The translations under genes were made by a program, and so were the position numbers. Below are positions 5,033 through 5,367 of a stretch of DNA of 5,367 nt, piece by piece. Under the pieces are notes generated by a model. The model did not search any database and was not told the DNA's origin. It saw only the letters and a list, made by a program, of their open reading frames with translations. Source of the DNA: Alphaproteobacteria bacterium (GTDB taxonomy: Bacteria; Pseudomonadota; Alphaproteobacteria; Rhizobiales; Beijerinckiaceae); assembly GCA_009920595.1 (NCBI GenBank), contig RFZR01000127.1, positions 1 to 5,367 on the forward strand, in the 5' to 3' direction. Position 1 is the stretch's first letter; the number at the start of each line of letters is the position of its first letter.

Positions 5033-5367
5033 ATGTCTTTGTCGTCTCCCTCTCTTGAAGCAGATCATCATGCGCTCAGAAAAGCGCGGCGCTCGCGGTG
5101 GCGCGGCATTGCCTATGTCGCGATCGCGGCCTTTCTCTGGAGTACGGCCGGCATTTGGGTGCGCTATCTCACGCTTGATATTTGGACCATTCAATGCGGG
5201 CGCGCATTTTTCGGAGCGCTTTCACTCTTCATCTATGTCGCTTGGGTTGATCGCGATAACATCATCCGCCCTTTTGCAACCATTCCCTTTGCCGGCTTTG
5301 TCATCGTGCCGATCAATACGATCGGCATGATGGCCTATATGCAAGCTTTGAATTGGACAACGGTTGC
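5033..5367 (+). CDS. EamA/DMT-superfamily membrane transporter, N-terminal part
   Basis: The first 111 codons of an integral inner-membrane protein cut by the window edge. After a basic cytoplasmic head (residues 13-24, rich in Arg/Lys), hydrophobic segments appear at about 25-43 (IAYVAIAAFLWSTAGIWV), 51-70 and 84-102. The FLWSTAGIWVRYL and IWTIQCGRAFFGAL stretches match the first two helices of EamA (RhaT-like) proteins, which usually have ten helices in two repeats and export or import amino acids, amines or other metabolites. The substrate cannot be told. The start is uncertain: ATG at 5033 gives the usual short head but has only a weak TAAG upstream. In-frame ATGs at 4961 (GAGG only three bases upstream) and 4940 would add 24 or 31 residues. 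The gene diverges from cdhA and may share control with the carnitine genes, or be unrelated. Confidence 0.82.
   Translation, partial: MSLSSPSLEADHHALRKARRSRWRGIAYVAIAAFLWSTAGIWVRYLTLDIWTIQCGRAFFGALSLFIYVAWVDRDNIIRPFATIPFAGFVIVPINTIGMMAYMQALNWTTV

Overview
The window looks like the chromosome of a proteobacterium, most probably an alphaproteobacterium of the Hyphomicrobiales type. I infer this from the moderately high GC, the strong G/C at third codon positions in the regulator gene, and the character of the encoded families. It is gene-dense and carries six protein genes, two of them cut by the window edges. I see no RNA gene, insertion sequence, CRISPR array or phage gene.

Layout: (1) The minus strand at the left edge holds the first 93 codons of a trimethylamine methyltransferase (MttB) superfamily protein. 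(2) After a short divergent intergenic region, the plus strand carries a GcvA-like LysR-type regulator. Its stop codon is followed with no gap by a 704-residue CocE/NonD (peptidase S15 type) alpha/beta hydrolase, so these two form a tight operon. (3) On the minus strand, converging on the hydrolase, are an L-carnitine 3-dehydrogenase (cdhA) and, 15 bases after it, a hot-dog thioesterase that matches betainyl-CoA thioesterase (cdhB). The hydrolase and the thioesterase overlap tail to tail by 84 bases. (4) After a 223-base divergent region with small repeats, the plus strand starts an EamA/DMT membrane transporter cut by the right edge.

How the genes may work together: CdhA oxidises L-carnitine to 3-dehydrocarnitine. 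A DUF849/BKACE enzyme (CdhC, not in this window) would convert that with acetyl-CoA to betainyl-CoA and acetoacetate. CdhB would then release glycine betaine. Non-pyrrolysine MttB-superfamily proteins include glycine betaine, carnitine and proline betaine corrinoid methyltransferases, so the left-edge gene could act on glycine betaine or on carnitine. The CocE-like hydrolase, co-transcribed with the LysR regulator, could feed the pathway by cleaving an O-acylcarnitine or another ester or amide. The enzyme families are read directly from sequence; their assembly into one quaternary-amine pathway is inference.

Most worth a second look are the CocE-type esterase in a carnitine locus, the MttB homologue beside carnitine-to-betaine genes, the in-register antisense overlap that seems to have rewritten the hydrolase C-terminus, and the repeat elements upstream of cdhA.
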